In this document: positions 1 to 12,076 of the stretch, piece after piece
Layout: the number at the start of each line of letters is the position of its first letter
How positions within the stretch are numbered: position 1 is the stretch's first letter
The notes under the pieces: generated by a model
The model's database searches: none
What the model was told of the DNA's origin: nothing
The model's input: the letters and a program-made list of their open reading frames with translations, nothing else
Translations under genes and position numbers: made by a program
Origin: Toxonevra muliebris
Lineage: Eukaryota > Arthropoda > Insecta > Diptera > Pallopteridae
Length of the DNA stretch: 64,000 nt
Direction of reading: 5' to 3'
NCBI GenBank assembly: GCA_963691655.1
Contig: OY829328.1
Location: 87,920,400-87,984,399 of the forward strand

Positions 1-862
1 ATCAAAAATATCTTAGTTACGTGTTTATAATAAAAAAGTAAACATCGTGTTGAAATTAGAAAATGAATATTAGTCATTTTGTGGTACACAAATTAAAAAG
101 AAAACAGCAAATAATTGAGATGTAATTGTGGATTATAACAGAGAATTTTGCAATGTTGATGTGTTCATCTCAAAAACTATTTATACAGTTATCATTTCGG
201 GAAATATTTGACCACATGATCTTTCTCCAAATGACCTTCCTTTATATGGCACTTCAAGTGAATAAGAATTTTTAATTCCTCCATGTCAAAAAAGTCACAA
301 AAAGTACACATGTAGCCTCCTCCTTCTAGATTCCTTCCTTCTGGTACTCGAGCTGGAGTGGAAAATAAAAATATTTGTACGTAATTATGTAATATAAAAC
401 AAATTCTTAAGTATGGTGAATTATTCTATGGACTTGGTACTCACAAACGTGAAATCTCTTTGCGTGTTTGTTGAAACTGCTTGGTCTCATGGGTAATATC
501 TTGCACAACAAACACTGTACCAGACGGTTGCCTTTATCAATATACTTGCATATTGTCTCTTGGTGAAAACGATTTTTATTAGGATTATGATATTTTCCTT
601 TGTGTATTACAAAGCCACGCATACAATAAAATACTTTTTTGCAAATTAAACACAATACATTTCCGTCTTCCAACGGTTTGTAGGTTTTATCTATGGTTGT
701 GGTATCGTTATTTTCCTGACCACTTTCATTTTCCCGATTATCACACATCATTGTAAAGTATTCACTGGAAAAATGTTAATCGATTTAATATTTTAAATGG
801 TTAATTACAATTTCACAGCTGTTTCAAGGTTTTAAATACACTAACGTACAAAAATAATCGGA
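1..862. repeat. Tandem duplication unit, copy A
   Basis: This segment is repeated as a direct copy at 1615-2306. The two start with near-identical sequence (ATCAAAAATATCTTAGTTAC) and both end at TAAATACACTAACGTACAAAA. The unit carries a whole zinc-finger gene with its upstream region and its 3' flank. The left edge is cut by the window, so the duplicated block may be longer. Confidence 0.85.
192..751 (-). CDS. Small C2H2 zinc-finger protein, three fingers (copy A)
   Basis: Two exons, 445-751 and 192-352, join in frame through a 92-nt intron (donor GTGAGT, acceptor CACTCCAG) to give 155 residues. Three C2H2 fingers are visible. Finger 1 starts CLICKKVF and ends HKGKYH, finger 2 starts CLLCKILP and ends HAKRFH, and finger 3, in exon 2, starts CTFCDFFD and ends HLKCH. 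Fingers 1 and 2 have a four-residue gap between their histidines and finger 3 has three. The spacing is intact, so nucleic-acid binding is possible, but I do not recognise an orthologue. The N terminus is acidic and polar. There are two consecutive ATGs; the first is used here. A shorter paralogue lies 1.6 kb away in the same orientation, so this is probably a young lineage-specific gene. Confidence 0.7.
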
Positions 863-1049
863 TGGTGATGTCTATAGACATGGATGGATATAATATTTCT
901 TTTATGTTACGTAACTTAACCTCAAAGAAAGTCAGTTTGTCCGCTCACACGACTGCAATTTTGTTTTCCGGACCGTCGGCTGATTTCAAGTTAGGCCAAA
1001 TGACGATCTGAGTTACTTGAGTTACACATTGGAATCAATGAAGAAGTGA

Positions 1050-1310
1050 GTATTTTTGCACCAGTTTGTTGTACACCATAGAAATTGGCACTAGCGGTTT
1101 AAGGAGATCATCCTTTTCTACTGTACGCAATTTGGCATTTTCCCAACTCGAAATTTCAGACGCGTTAAACTTTACCCAATTGCGAAGTGGAATTTCCTTC
1201 TTTTATCCAACCCTGGTCATGCACCTCTACCTCACCTTTACAAGCTCTGCAGAAGTCATTAACAAATGGAACCATCCTTCTTACGTGAACCCCATTCGCA
1301 TAATATGATT
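1050..1310 (-). pseudogene. Decayed coding-like fragment between the two zinc-finger copies
   Basis: The minus strand has two open stretches in different frames that look like protein and abut each other. The first includes FCRACKGEVEVHDQGW and then meets a stop near 1165. The second begins with NASEISSWENAKLRT and runs to about 1056. A single frameshift would join them, so this reads as a broken exon. The Cys pair in FCRAC hints at a zinc-binding protein, but I cannot name a family. It could also be part of a transposable element. Confidence 0.3.
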
Positions 1311-1614
1311 TTAGTACATACATATTATATACACTTGAAGTATTTTAAATTTAACTCTGTCCAGAGTAGCTTAATATTCCTGAAAGTAGTCATTTCCGAT
1401 CAATACTCATTGATGACGTCAGAGGATAATCTCTTAACCAATAAATTGCAAGTACCCACTGACATTTCAAGGTAAGTACTATTAGACAAAAAGATGATTA
1501 GTTGTGTCCTTTCTTCCTGGAATGTAGTTTTTCGGACAGCATTGGTTCAAGCAAATAAAAAGTGCCTTTTTGTTGGTTAGTATAATCTCAGGTACACTAG
1601 AATTCTTTATTAAA

Positions 1615-2306
1615 TCAAAAATATCTTAGTTACATGCTTCTAATAAAAAAATAAACATCATGTCGAAAACATATTCATTTTTTGGTACAGAAATTTAAAA
1701 AAAGAAAACAAGAAATAAATTAATTGTAATTGTGGATTATTACATTGAATTTTCAATATAGATGTAAAAATTTATGCAATTTTCATTTCAGGAAAGATTT
1801 AATCACATGATCTTTCTTCAAACAATCTTGCTTCACATGACTCTTCAAGTGAATAAGAATTTTTGTTTCATCCAAGTCAAAAAAGTTACAAAACGTACAC
1901 ATATAGCCTCCATTTTCTAGTGGTGCTCGACCTGGAGTGGAAAATAAAAATATTTGTAATTGTGTAATACAAACCAATTTCTTAAGTATGGTCAATTATT
2001 TCATGGACTTGGAACTCACAAACATGAAATCTCTTTGCGTGTTCATTGAAGCGGCTCGGTCTCATGGGTAATATCTTGCACAACAAACACTGTACCAGAA
2101 TGCCGGCATTATCAATGTATTTGTATATTGTCTCTGGCTGGAAACGAGTTTCATTAGGATTATCATTTCCCTGAGCACTTCTATTTTCCCGATTATCACA
2201 CATTATTGTAAAGTATTCACTAAAGAAATGTTGATCGTCAGTGTATTTAAAATGGTTAATTACAATTTCACAACTGTTTCAAGGTTTAAATACACTAACG
2301 TACAAA
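1615..2306. repeat. Tandem duplication unit, copy B
   Basis: Direct repeat of 1-862. It is shorter mainly because a block of about 120 bp inside exon 1 of the zinc-finger gene is missing. Many single-base differences remain in the flanks, so the duplication is not very recent. Confidence 0.85.
1783..2203 (-). CDS. Small C2H2 zinc-finger protein, two fingers (copy B)
   Basis: Paralogue of the gene at 192-751. Exons 2020-2203 and 1783-1931 join in frame to give 110 residues, using the same intron position as copy A. The first finger of copy A is absent. The second (CLLCKILP ... HAKRFH) and third (CTFCNFFD ... HLKSH) are kept with all zinc ligands. The reading frame survives the deletion, so a two-finger protein could still be made. 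Reading frame, ligands and splice sites are intact, which argues against a simple pseudogene; expression cannot be judged from the sequence. Confidence 0.6.
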
Positions 2307-5300
2307 AGTGTTCGAATAGAAATTTTATGTACTCTCTTCCTCTTCTCTGATACAAGGTTAGGTTAGGTTAAGTGGATGTCCAGAAGCACAGAACAGCCTA
2401 TTGTGATAGCACCTTCCTGGTGCAAAAAAGTTGTTTCTTTTGGATCAGTGGCTGTGGTACGTATCGTCATTTAAACCTTCAAACTTCACATTCAGTTGCG
2501 AAAGAAAGAGGTTAAAACATGGAATTTGCCTAAATGGTTGAAGAGCGTCTAAGGGTGCAGAAGAAGAATATTAAAAACAATGAAATTTTTAACATATGGT
2601 ATGTACGCAACTGAAAGTCTATCGGGAAACTTAACTGTCAGCCTCGTTATCAGAATCGGATGCCAATTTTTTATTCATTCCTAAATTTTTCGATAACTGA
2701 TACCATAACAAAAAATGTTGACCTTTTCTTCGTCCACATTTTTTTTCAAAAACAATATAAATTTTTTTGTACTTGACTGTATATTCTGAACATTTCCGTT
2801 AATTCCCGACATATCTTAAGAGTAATGCTATGAAATAAAGTACCTACCTAGTATTAAAAAGTCATTTTTTTTTAGAATAAGCGCAAGAAAAAAACCTCTG
2901 CGAATAGGTTGATTAGTTTTAAATGCTTCTTTTGTTCTGTTTTACAAAATATTGACAGTTTAATTATATAATCTAAATTAAATGCATAAAAAAGTCAGTC
3001 TTAATTCCAAACCTACAGTCAATACATACAAACATTAGAATACATACTTTTTTTTCTTCTTAAGGTTTGTCAATAAAATGGAAAATAAAGTAAATAGTGA
3101 ATATTGTTGCTTGAGGAAGTTAACACAACACAATAAATTTGAATATTAAATTTGATACATAAGCAGAAAAAAAAAAACAAAGAACATCAAAATTTTTTGA
3201 CAACAAACAAGAAAGACCGATGGGATGGAGAGTAGGGTACAATTACATACATACAAACAGCATACAGTCTAAGTATACAGTTAGAGCGGTATATTCTATG
3301 TGGCTAGTTAACTTTATCATAAAATAAACAAAAGAAAAAATCAACTCGTCAAAAAGAGAATGTTAAGAAAAAGAAACAAAAATAAGAAGAAAAATATTCA
3401 ATTCAAAATTCAAATTTTTTTGAAAAAAAAAAAAAAACGAAAATATTCATAAAACTAACGAACCCCACAATGAATTCACTCAAGACAGGCTGAAAGGAAT
3501 AACGAACGATATGCATACTGTAGCATATACAAATTATGGTATCTTACCCTTATGAAACCGTGCTTCACTTCATCAATCGTTCATTGGCATCGAGCACAAC
3601 AATTGCCGAAATAAAATGTTGTTGTTTTTGATTACTGCAAAATGTTGCCATTGCAATTGTAACGCTTTTCCTTTGTTACCGCAAAATCATCATATGAGTG
3701 TGTTTCTATTGCATTAAATACATGCAACGTGCAACAAAGCATTTCCACATTAATGCACTTTCCTTTTATCGCAATTAAATTGCATTTTAATTTTGATTTC
3801 CTTCTAGTGAAAAATCAATGAACAATAATTGAAGTATGCACTTGCCCTTTGACACTTGTGCTTCAGTAGGCTTGAACAAATTTAATGTACAGGAAAAACT
3901 ATTAGCAGTTCCAAGTAAATTTATAGGGATGTCTTAACTTAAAAAATAAGAAATTGTACACTTCGAATCACTTTGAAGCTAAACGATAAATTTCTAGCGA
4001 ATTTCATATATGCAGAGATTTTATGAGGATGAAAAACCTTAGTTCTGGATTGAACGAAGGCAAATCACGCCTATATTTGGTAGAACAACAGCATTCCAAG
4101 TTTGTATTCCCTGGTTTATAATGATAGCAAACCTATTTGGCAGCTTTGCGTATGTAACCATCACTCTCTCTTCCCTACCCAAAATTTGTAAGCCAAATTT
4201 GAAAATTTAAAATATGTACGCACCTATATACATAAATAATCTTAAAATCCATTAAATCAACACATTGCGCCTTGAGAAATGCATTAAAATTACGATTAAA
4301 TAATTCATTTAAAATACTATGGATTCCATTTTCCGTTCCCTTATTATTGTGCAAAAGCTTAATCGACTTGTTTGAGAGGTAAAAGTAAGGTACATTACTT
4401 TTTTTTTTTTTTTTTTGAAAATAATAAACGTGATCTGTGTGCATAGTTTCGAAGTTACCAAAGTAAAAAAAAATAAAACAAGACAAAATTAAAATGTGGT
4501 TGGCCATAAAAATGGCAACACGCACACATATTTAGAAAGCTAAAGTGCTAAACTTTACAAAAATACATCAACATTCTCGTCCAAAATAAGAGCAATCATT
4601 CAGAAAATGTAACAAAATGCGAAAAAAAACCAGCAAAAAAAAGAAGTTAGATATAAAATGTTGTGTTAACTTTTGATACAGTTTACAGATTTGATGTACT
4701 TCTCCAAGAGTTCTACATAGAAAGTAGGTACATCAAATTTATAACAAATTACTTTAGCCATCGTAATCGCAATAAAACAAATGGTGTAAACTCAACAAAT
4801 TTCATCTAATTAGGTTTTTACTTTTGTATATATTTTTTTTTTTTTTTTTTTGAAAGTAAAGCAATAAAATTTGAACGCGACCACATAACATCAGCAACAA
4901 ACATGTATAGATGCTTGTAGAGGATGCGTTTTCATCACAGGTAAATTTATGTAAGTGTGTATATGTATACATAGATATTTATAACATTACAAGTTTGTGA
5001 AACAAACTACCCTAGTATAAAAACAAAACCAAGTTAACTTTGCATAGAAGGCAAAAATTATTTGATGGTTACATTCTGTCAAAGGAAATTCTTTAATTTT
5101 TAAACCAAAATCTTTAAATCTTGGTAAAATATGGTGTGGAGTTTCATAAATCCTTGTTGGGATTTTTTTCCAGTAGGTGAAACCATTAAGGAACTGTAGT
5201 AATTTGTAGTATTCAATGGAATGTTTCCAAAATCGACTTTTTTTCCTTTTATTTTCTTTTTCCTGTAGCATTAGCGATTTTTTTCTTTTTAAGTGTTTTT

Positions 5301-5669
5301 AATAGTTATGTAAAATACCAGCTACTTTTAGAATCGTTCTCAAGTGTCAGCGCTCAACATCAACGATTTTTTCTTTCTATTTCCTTCTAATTAAAAACCT
5401 AAAACAAATAAGTCCATAACCTTCAAAGTCTAATCGAAGATATAAGTACATACAATAACAAAAAGTTTACTTTTTGTGTCTTTTAGACTTTTTTTAGTGT
5501 ACTGCTCATCGGCGGATTCATTTCCAACCGAGAATGTACAAAGTTTAATTAAAGTAAATAAAACCGACGAAAATTACATTTTAAAATACACACTTAGGCC
5601 AGATACGGCCCGTTGTTGCTTACTTACTACATAAAAAAGTGCCTAATAAATAAATATGAAAAAGAACTT
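2307..5669. other. Intergenic DNA, no gene seen
   Basis: AT-rich sequence with long A and T runs (near 3150, 3420, 4400 and 4830). A (GGTTA)3 stretch sits at about 2356-2370, a common motif in fly repeats. The open frames here are short and rich in Lys or Phe runs, and I could not support any as a gene. Confidence 0.6.
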
Positions 5670-5674
5670 TTATT
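5669..5674 (-). terminator. Poly(A) signal overlapping the FANCI stop codon
   Basis: AATAAA on the minus strand covers 5669-5674 and contains the TAA stop codon of FANCI (5670-5672). A variant ATTAAA is seen about 125 nt further downstream, near 5543. If the first hexamer is used, the 3' UTR would be only a few tens of nucleotides. Confidence 0.4.
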
Positions 5675-8600
5675 TGTTTGATGAACGTCCACGACGTTTT
5701 TTTGGTGGCGGTGCTTCAGCAACATCCGGATCAATTTTCTCCGAACTATTACGCTTTTTAGCTTTTTTATTAATTTTAGCCAAATTCTTAAATAACTGTG
5801 AAGCTGATTCTTCGTTACTTTCATTTTCCAAAACGCCAACATTTTCTGGTGTTGTCATATTTTCATCATCATCATCAGCGGTGATATGTTTACGTTTACT
5901 CTTTGCTGCTACTGCTGCTGCTTGTTGTGGTGGTGGTGGTGCTTTGGAAGCAGACGATGTTGATGTACTTGTTGATTCACTGTCATCATTTTCGTCATTA
6001 TCATCGTTCACACTATTATTATCAGTTAATTCCGCGGATTCGGCTTCTATACGTTTGAGTAAAGTTTCCTCTGCGTCGTCATCATCCAAGTTACTTGGAT
6101 CTACTTCAATTTCTTTGCTGTGCGACAAAGTACGCTCTACAGCTGCTTTCAATGTATGCGATCGAAATTGGTAATCACGAACAATGCCTTGATGAAGCAT
6201 ATTGGCCAAACGATCATTGGTCTTTTTGGATAACAATATAACGTGTTTATTGAAATCCTCAATGTAGAGAATAATTTTTGGTATAAATTTTGTTTCACGC
6301 AATACTTTTGCCCTATCCGCTAGAGGATCGGATTTTTTCGTTTTCTGCTCACGTTTATCGCAAATATTCGATTCAATATATGCAATCAGTGCATAGATAT
6401 TATTAGGTAATGGTTTGCCAACAGCGCGTAGAAGAGAATCGAATCTAAAATATACATATGTAAGCAAATAATTATATGTAATTACATAAATATTCAAGAA
6501 AAATATACGTACTTTGAACCCTGCATGTTTACGCTTAGAAACGAACAACAGCTTAGAAAGTGTTTAGCCAAATTCTTAAGACACTGATAATGTTGCATTA
6601 TCAATCTTAATGCTTGCTCTAAGCATGCACCCAGCGGTATACACGCATTTGTGAGATTCAGCAATGTATTTGAAATATGCACTAGCTGTGAGCATATGGA
6701 GCGTTCTAAGGAGCGTAATTGTGCCAAACACATATCGCGATCATCTTCAGAAACAATACGATATTTATAACCATAATTATTTGCTTTTACTATGAAATAT
6801 TCAACGTCCTCGATTTGTTTGTGCACTGCAGCGCATAGGTGATTAAAGTAAGTTTCAGCGCTATCGCAGGTAATCGATTTCAAATCGAAATTCATTTGCG
6901 ATTGACCGCCATCAGCATTGCACTGTGAAACAACATAGAAGAAAGTATATAAATTTATTTATATGAAACATTACCGAAATCTTAATTAACCTGTTGTGCA
7001 AACTGTTCATCGGATATAGCGCTCCACACCTGACACAAATGTAAAGCGATACAGTGAAAGAAAGCACCGGAATGGGTTTTTTGACGCTGTGTAAAAAGCA
7101 ATTTATGCACCAAGCTCATATCTTTTGAGTGCACAGGATATTCCTTACAGAAGCTAAGTAGCCAGGAATATGATTCAATGGTCAAACGATTCTCATACGA
7201 TACATTATCGTAAAGCACTTCCAAACTTTGCAGCAAGGCATTAGGGATCCTGCGTGCATCAGCATCTTTGATCAAGTCATCGTTTGTATTGCCACTTTCA
7301 GTTGTTGCCGCGTTTGTGTGCTCCTTCATGAATTCGTCGATAATGTTATGCAATTGTGTTGGTGCTTCTTTGCAATTGTTAATTGTATGAAAATCTAAAA
7401 TGAGTTTTAAGGGAAATTAATATTTAAGCAATTTAATTCGTTTCCTTTTTATATTACCAAATCCTTTTTGGAATACATCAACAAATTTCTTCTTGTACAC
7501 TACATTTGCTGTTTGCAAGCAATTTTGAAAACACTCAGCTGCCAATGCTGCCGTTTTCAAATCGAAATCACGCCATAATTCGGGCAAACGCTTAATGCAT
7601 TTCTCATAAATAACTTTCGTAATATCGGTTAAATATTTCAAAGTGCGTTTACTATGCGCTAATTGTTTGTATTCTGGTTCGAGTCGTATGTTTTCCACTT
7701 TGGAGATTGTTACTTGGAGCACATAACGAACCAGTTCACAATTGGAGCGGAGAGCGGTGGTATTGTTGGCAGCGGCGAAATGGACAATATCTCTGAAAAA
7801 TAATGGAAAGGAAACAAATTCATGAATATTTCTGTTACTTTTTCGTTGTGCTATTAACTCTCTCTCTCTCTCTCTTTCTAACTTTGCTAAAATCCATTCA
7901 AATATGTTACATCCCTTCCTTCTTCTTCTTTTTCTTTTATTCATTTATGGCACGACAATTCACGGAGAGCCGCCGAGATCGAGAATTTCGCATCCATTCA
8001 TGTTATGAGGCGAATGGAAAGGGCCTACAGTCTTTTGCCGAATCCAAACTAACCACTACACCACGGTCACCACCAATGAATTATGCCACTTTTGCGAAAT
8101 TTCAAAACTATTCTTAATCTAGAACTTACTCATGTAAAAGTCGTAACATCTTCTCAATCACTTCTAAGTCCCAAATATTTTCAACATTTGAATTGATTTT
8201 CTTTACGGCGACACCATTGATAGTAATATTTGCAGAAACGGAAGCGTCTTTTTTATTTGATTTTTTAGATGAACTTGAAAGTGACTGTAAACAGAAAAGG
8301 AAATAAGTGTTTAATTTAAAGTAAAAAGCAGATTCAATAGATTCCTTGCTCAACATGCTTACCTTCAAAGTTTCACCAAGTTTTGTATGTTCTCTGAATA
8401 GTGGCAATAAATGTTTCACATTATCATTGTTCTGTTTTGACGTGAGCAGCACATAGGCCATCAAGCCTTCAATAAAATTCATTTGCTGCACGATTAGTTC
8501 ATTTTTTAATAGAGTCAAAGAACCAGTCTGTGAAAAATAATAAAATTTATAAAGTTATCGTAAAAATCATAGTTTTTCCTACGTACCTTCTCTTCAAATT

Positions 8601-11600
8601 TAAAATCTTTGGCAATGATTTTTTCAAGGGATACATTTAGCAATTGCCGCATCTCACGGATATCGTAAACATTTTCAAATTTCTCAAATATGACCAAACA
8701 ATGACTAACAAACAATACCAATCTACCTAAATTATCATTAATTTCAATTTCCATATCTTGTTCATCTTTGGCATGCACGATATTTTCAAATTTCACAGCA
8801 AATTCAGTGGTTTCTTGTGCAGCATCAGCAGAGGTACTCCCACTGCTGTTTATATCAATGCAGTTGTTGGTGGAAATGCGAAAGTATGAACGAAAATGCC
8901 AATCAATAAATTGTAAAACATGTGATACTAATTTTGGATTTAATTCAACAGCGCGTTGTAAATCTAGAATTTAGATTAAATAAATATTTTTTTCTTCAAT
9001 TGTGATTTAAGCATTAATTACTACACACTTTCATAAAGTGTACATTTGATTTCCAATCCTTGGCTATAGCACTGACGCAATATGCCAATAATTTCCAATG
9101 TCAGCATATCAAAGTGACGCTGTGGATTGTGGCGTGCTCCCAAAGTTGCTTGCGACATGAGCGAAAATCCTGAAATACTTTGTTGTGTACAAAATCCAGA
9201 AGCATTATTCATTTGGCTACGTTGTGAATTACTATTGTTGAGCTGTTTGAGAATCATACAAAAACCATAGACAGCCATGCGACAAGTTTTCATATTACTA
9301 AAGAAAAGAAAGAGAGAAAATCGTAAAATATATTACATTAATGGCATTTGAACTACCTTGAACTCATAGCTTTACGCAACATTTCAATGAATGCATCGCG
9401 CACTTTGGTTGATATTTTTAAAATTGGTAAAATGAAAGACATCATACGCATAGCTTGTTCACCGGGAAGCTGCAACATAAAGGACATAAGTTCAACTACG
9501 AACTGAAAATAATTTACGATCGAAATTGAAATCGAAAACTAACAGTTTCTTGCATTTTAATTTCAATACGATCGTAGAAGATATATTTTTACATACCCAC
9601 AAAAAGAAATCTAATACATAAGTAATAGTATCGAAGCATTCGGAAACAGTGAAAGTATCAGCTACACTTAAAATCATTAAGCATTCTACAATTATAACAG
9701 AGATTGATAAATTCCAATTTAAAATTACATAATCAAATTCTTTTATTGCCAAACACTCACCTGAGTATTGCAGCTGTTCCTGTTCGACAATCATCCATTT
9801 GGCCAACTTATCTATGATACCTTTTCCGAAAACAAATCGTTTACGTATGAATTTCGTTATGAAACCGATTGCCAGTGAGTTCAATGTGGTATTATTTTTC
9901 GCTTTCAATAGTACAAAAGCCAAATTCACCAATCCCGGTGTTATAACATCTTTGCCTTCTTTATTCTGATCAATGAGCACAGTGAAGACATGCTCTAAAT
10001 GTACTTGCTTTCTTTGTAGACTATCACGACACCATACTGAATAATCTGACAATATGCGTTCCTGTTCATTATTTTGTATAACGTGACGTAGAAAATGTAG
10101 CAGTATAGATGTTGAAAGCGGTTTGGAGTCGGGTTCACGATTTGCCGCAGTCATTGAGATGATAGCGCTTAACACGAAGGGTGTTAGTATTATGTCAGGC
10201 ATGGAGAGAAAGTTCTGGTGTAAAAAGTTACATAGGTAGATTATTTTAGTTATCTATTCAGAATTTAAATTTACATACTTTCAGTACAGCACACATTTGC
10301 ACTTCACTTATTTTATATTGTGTGCAATAGTTCAAGTGATGTAGAATTGTTTCCTCAGCTTCACGTAGCTCTTTATCGGAATAGGAATCTATTAAAAAAG
10401 TAGAAAATTGAAGCATTTAATTGAATGTTCTTTTATATATTACGATTTCCTATTTTGGTTTAGTAGCTGGATAATACAGAAATATACATTTTATAGAAAA
10501 CAAACATTGGTTGTAAACTTTAGTGGCTTAATCCTTTTTCAGTACAATTTATGTAATTTTGTCTAAACTGTGCGAATGATTTAAAAGATAAAAGCTATTG
10601 TATTTCTCTCAAGTTTGTAGAACCATTTTGGGTTGCACAAGTAGAGAAACCAACATTTCGTTCCACACATTCGCACAATTATAGAAAATCTTAAAATTAC
10701 TCAAATATCTTAATATTTATAGATATATCAAATTACCAATACTATCAAAATCCGTGGTATTGCTCATCATATCAGCAAATAATTTCTTATAGTAGAAACG
10801 GTGAAAATAATTCTCAAAAGCTAATATCGGTATGATAATCTCTGAAGCGGTGGAGCATAGAGAAAACAATTGATATGCCAAAGCCGGCAATTCTTGTGGA
10901 GGCAAAGACTGTAAAGCACCAGCGAATTTATTCAATACGATGTTAACTTCCTTGGCATTTAAATTTAACTCCCTATGGGAAACAATCAGAATAAATATAT
11001 TTACAAAATAAAAAGCAAAAGCATGCACCACTCTACCTAAACATAGCAGCAATTGGTGTCAACACTTCTATGGGCCAACGTATTGTGTATAAATTGCGTA
11101 CGGTGGTATTACGATATTCCTGCCCGCTCATTAGAATCTCGTTGACACGTAACTGCGGCCGGATACTGAGTATATTTAAATTAGCGGGTAGTAAATCTTT
11201 CCAGCTGTATATAGATGTTAGAAGTACAGTTTACAATAGAAGTAGTTATAATTTGTTGTTTTAAGTTTACCTCACACATTTTGGGTCTCCCATACGCATA
11301 CCATCCACACAATGCTCCACCATTTGCACTAATTGCTCAGGGGGGAATGTTCCCAAATCTTGGCATAGACGCGTTATTAAATCATATGTTTGCTTATAAC
11401 TAAGTTCGATTTTAAGTAAACCATCTAGAAAGTATTTAACACAGGCAAAACGTTTTTCTATTGCGTCACGTTTGCTGGTATTGAGACCAGTGAGTATATA
11501 GCTCCAAAAAGTAATGCAATCACTGCGTCCTATTTTCTCGTTGAGTGTAGCTATTAACTATGAAGCGTTCGAGTTAAAGTATTGGATTTTTTTCATTTAT

Positions 11601-11713
11601 TTATATTTACTCACAGTTTTGCCACTAGTATTATCAATTAGTTTTTGCAATGCTTCTATGTTATTATTTTCGCCCAAGCGTATGATTTGCTTATCAAGCG
11701 TTAGAGTTGACAT
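5670..11713 (-). CDS. Fanci: Fanconi anemia group I protein orthologue (FANCI)
   Basis: FANCI pairs with FANCD2 in the clamp that is monoubiquitinated during DNA interstrand crosslink repair. I assembled 16 exons: 11615-11713, 11271-11557, 11037-11204, 10737-10972, 10279-10388, 9761-10214, 9597-9685, 9357-9502, 9029-9297, 8587-8963, 8363-8527, 8130-8284, 7458-7792, 6991-7394, 6513-6922 and 5670-6444. All phases agree, giving 1,492 residues against about 1,330 in human. Hallmarks are LRKAM with the acceptor lysine at 525 (human K523), then SQRSQ at 554-558 matching the human SQxSQ phosphocluster, and the C-terminal [18 protein letters not shown] block. Beyond that block is a fly-type acidic and Ser-rich tail of about 170 residues ending in a basic stretch (KKRRGR), a likely nuclear signal. 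The gene is head-to-head with botv, with 363 bp between start codons. An old SINE sits in intron 12. Confidence 0.93.
7935..8075 (-). mobile_element. Old tRNA-derived SINE in FANCI intron 12
   Basis: Read on the minus strand, this has a tRNA A-box-like start (GGTGTAGTGGTTAG), then a body with AGACTGTAGGCCCTTTCC and an end GTCGTGCCATAAATG. The copy at 24600-24850 has matching pieces (AACTGTATAGGTCCCTTCC and GTTGTGCCATAATAG). It lies in the sense orientation of FANCI. The B box is not clear and the ends are approximate. Confidence 0.5.
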
Positions 11714-12076
11714 ATTTATAAACAAACAAATTTAAAAATTTAAATTAAATGAATGAAAATCAAAAAAATACACACAAAATAACAAAAAAAGGCGCCTTCG
11801 TCTTGTGAAATTCGCAATATTTTGAATTTCTGACATTTTTTCTTTTGAATTTGTAAAAGAACTAGCCTGCAGCAGCGTAATTGTAATAGATTAGTGAAGT
11901 TGATTGTCAGATAACATCAGCTGGAGCATAAAGTATGATCAGCTGCTAAAACATTTTTATAATATAGAAAACGATTAGGAAAAATAAACATGTTTCAAAT
12001 TTATTGAGTACAAATAAATTGAGATAAGAAAATTGTGTGCGCTTCAACATCAGCAGCAGAATTTCTGCTAGCAAAC
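11714..12076. promoter_or_regulatory. Head-to-head spacer, candidate bidirectional promoter of Fanci and botv
   Basis: The start codons of two divergent genes are separated by only 363 bp, so both promoters and 5' UTRs must lie here or inside the genes. I saw no clear TATA box or initiator pair. The only GC-richer patch is near 11790 (GGCGCCTTCG). Confidence 0.5.

Noticed and set aside
2356..2370. (GGTTA)3 as telomeric repeat.
   Set aside because: Three units only, in the middle of an ordinary gene region. Flies lack TTAGG telomeres and the motif is common in dispersed repeats.
4175..4525. 116-codon minus-strand ORF.
   Set aside because: Contains a long Lys run from a T tract, and has no recognisable motif or splice context.
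5656..6174. 172-codon plus-strand ORF over the FANCI tail.
   Set aside because: Antisense shadow of the acidic, repetitive FANCI C terminus; the peptide is Ser/Ala low complexity.
9279..9281. Apparent loss of the FANCI ubiquitin-acceptor lysine (Arg in TCRMAVYGF where human has ARKSAVAGF).
   Set aside because: Counting from the SQ phosphosites (human S556, S559) shows the acceptor is the Lys in LRKAM, which is conserved here as Lys525. The Arg replaces a different lysine.
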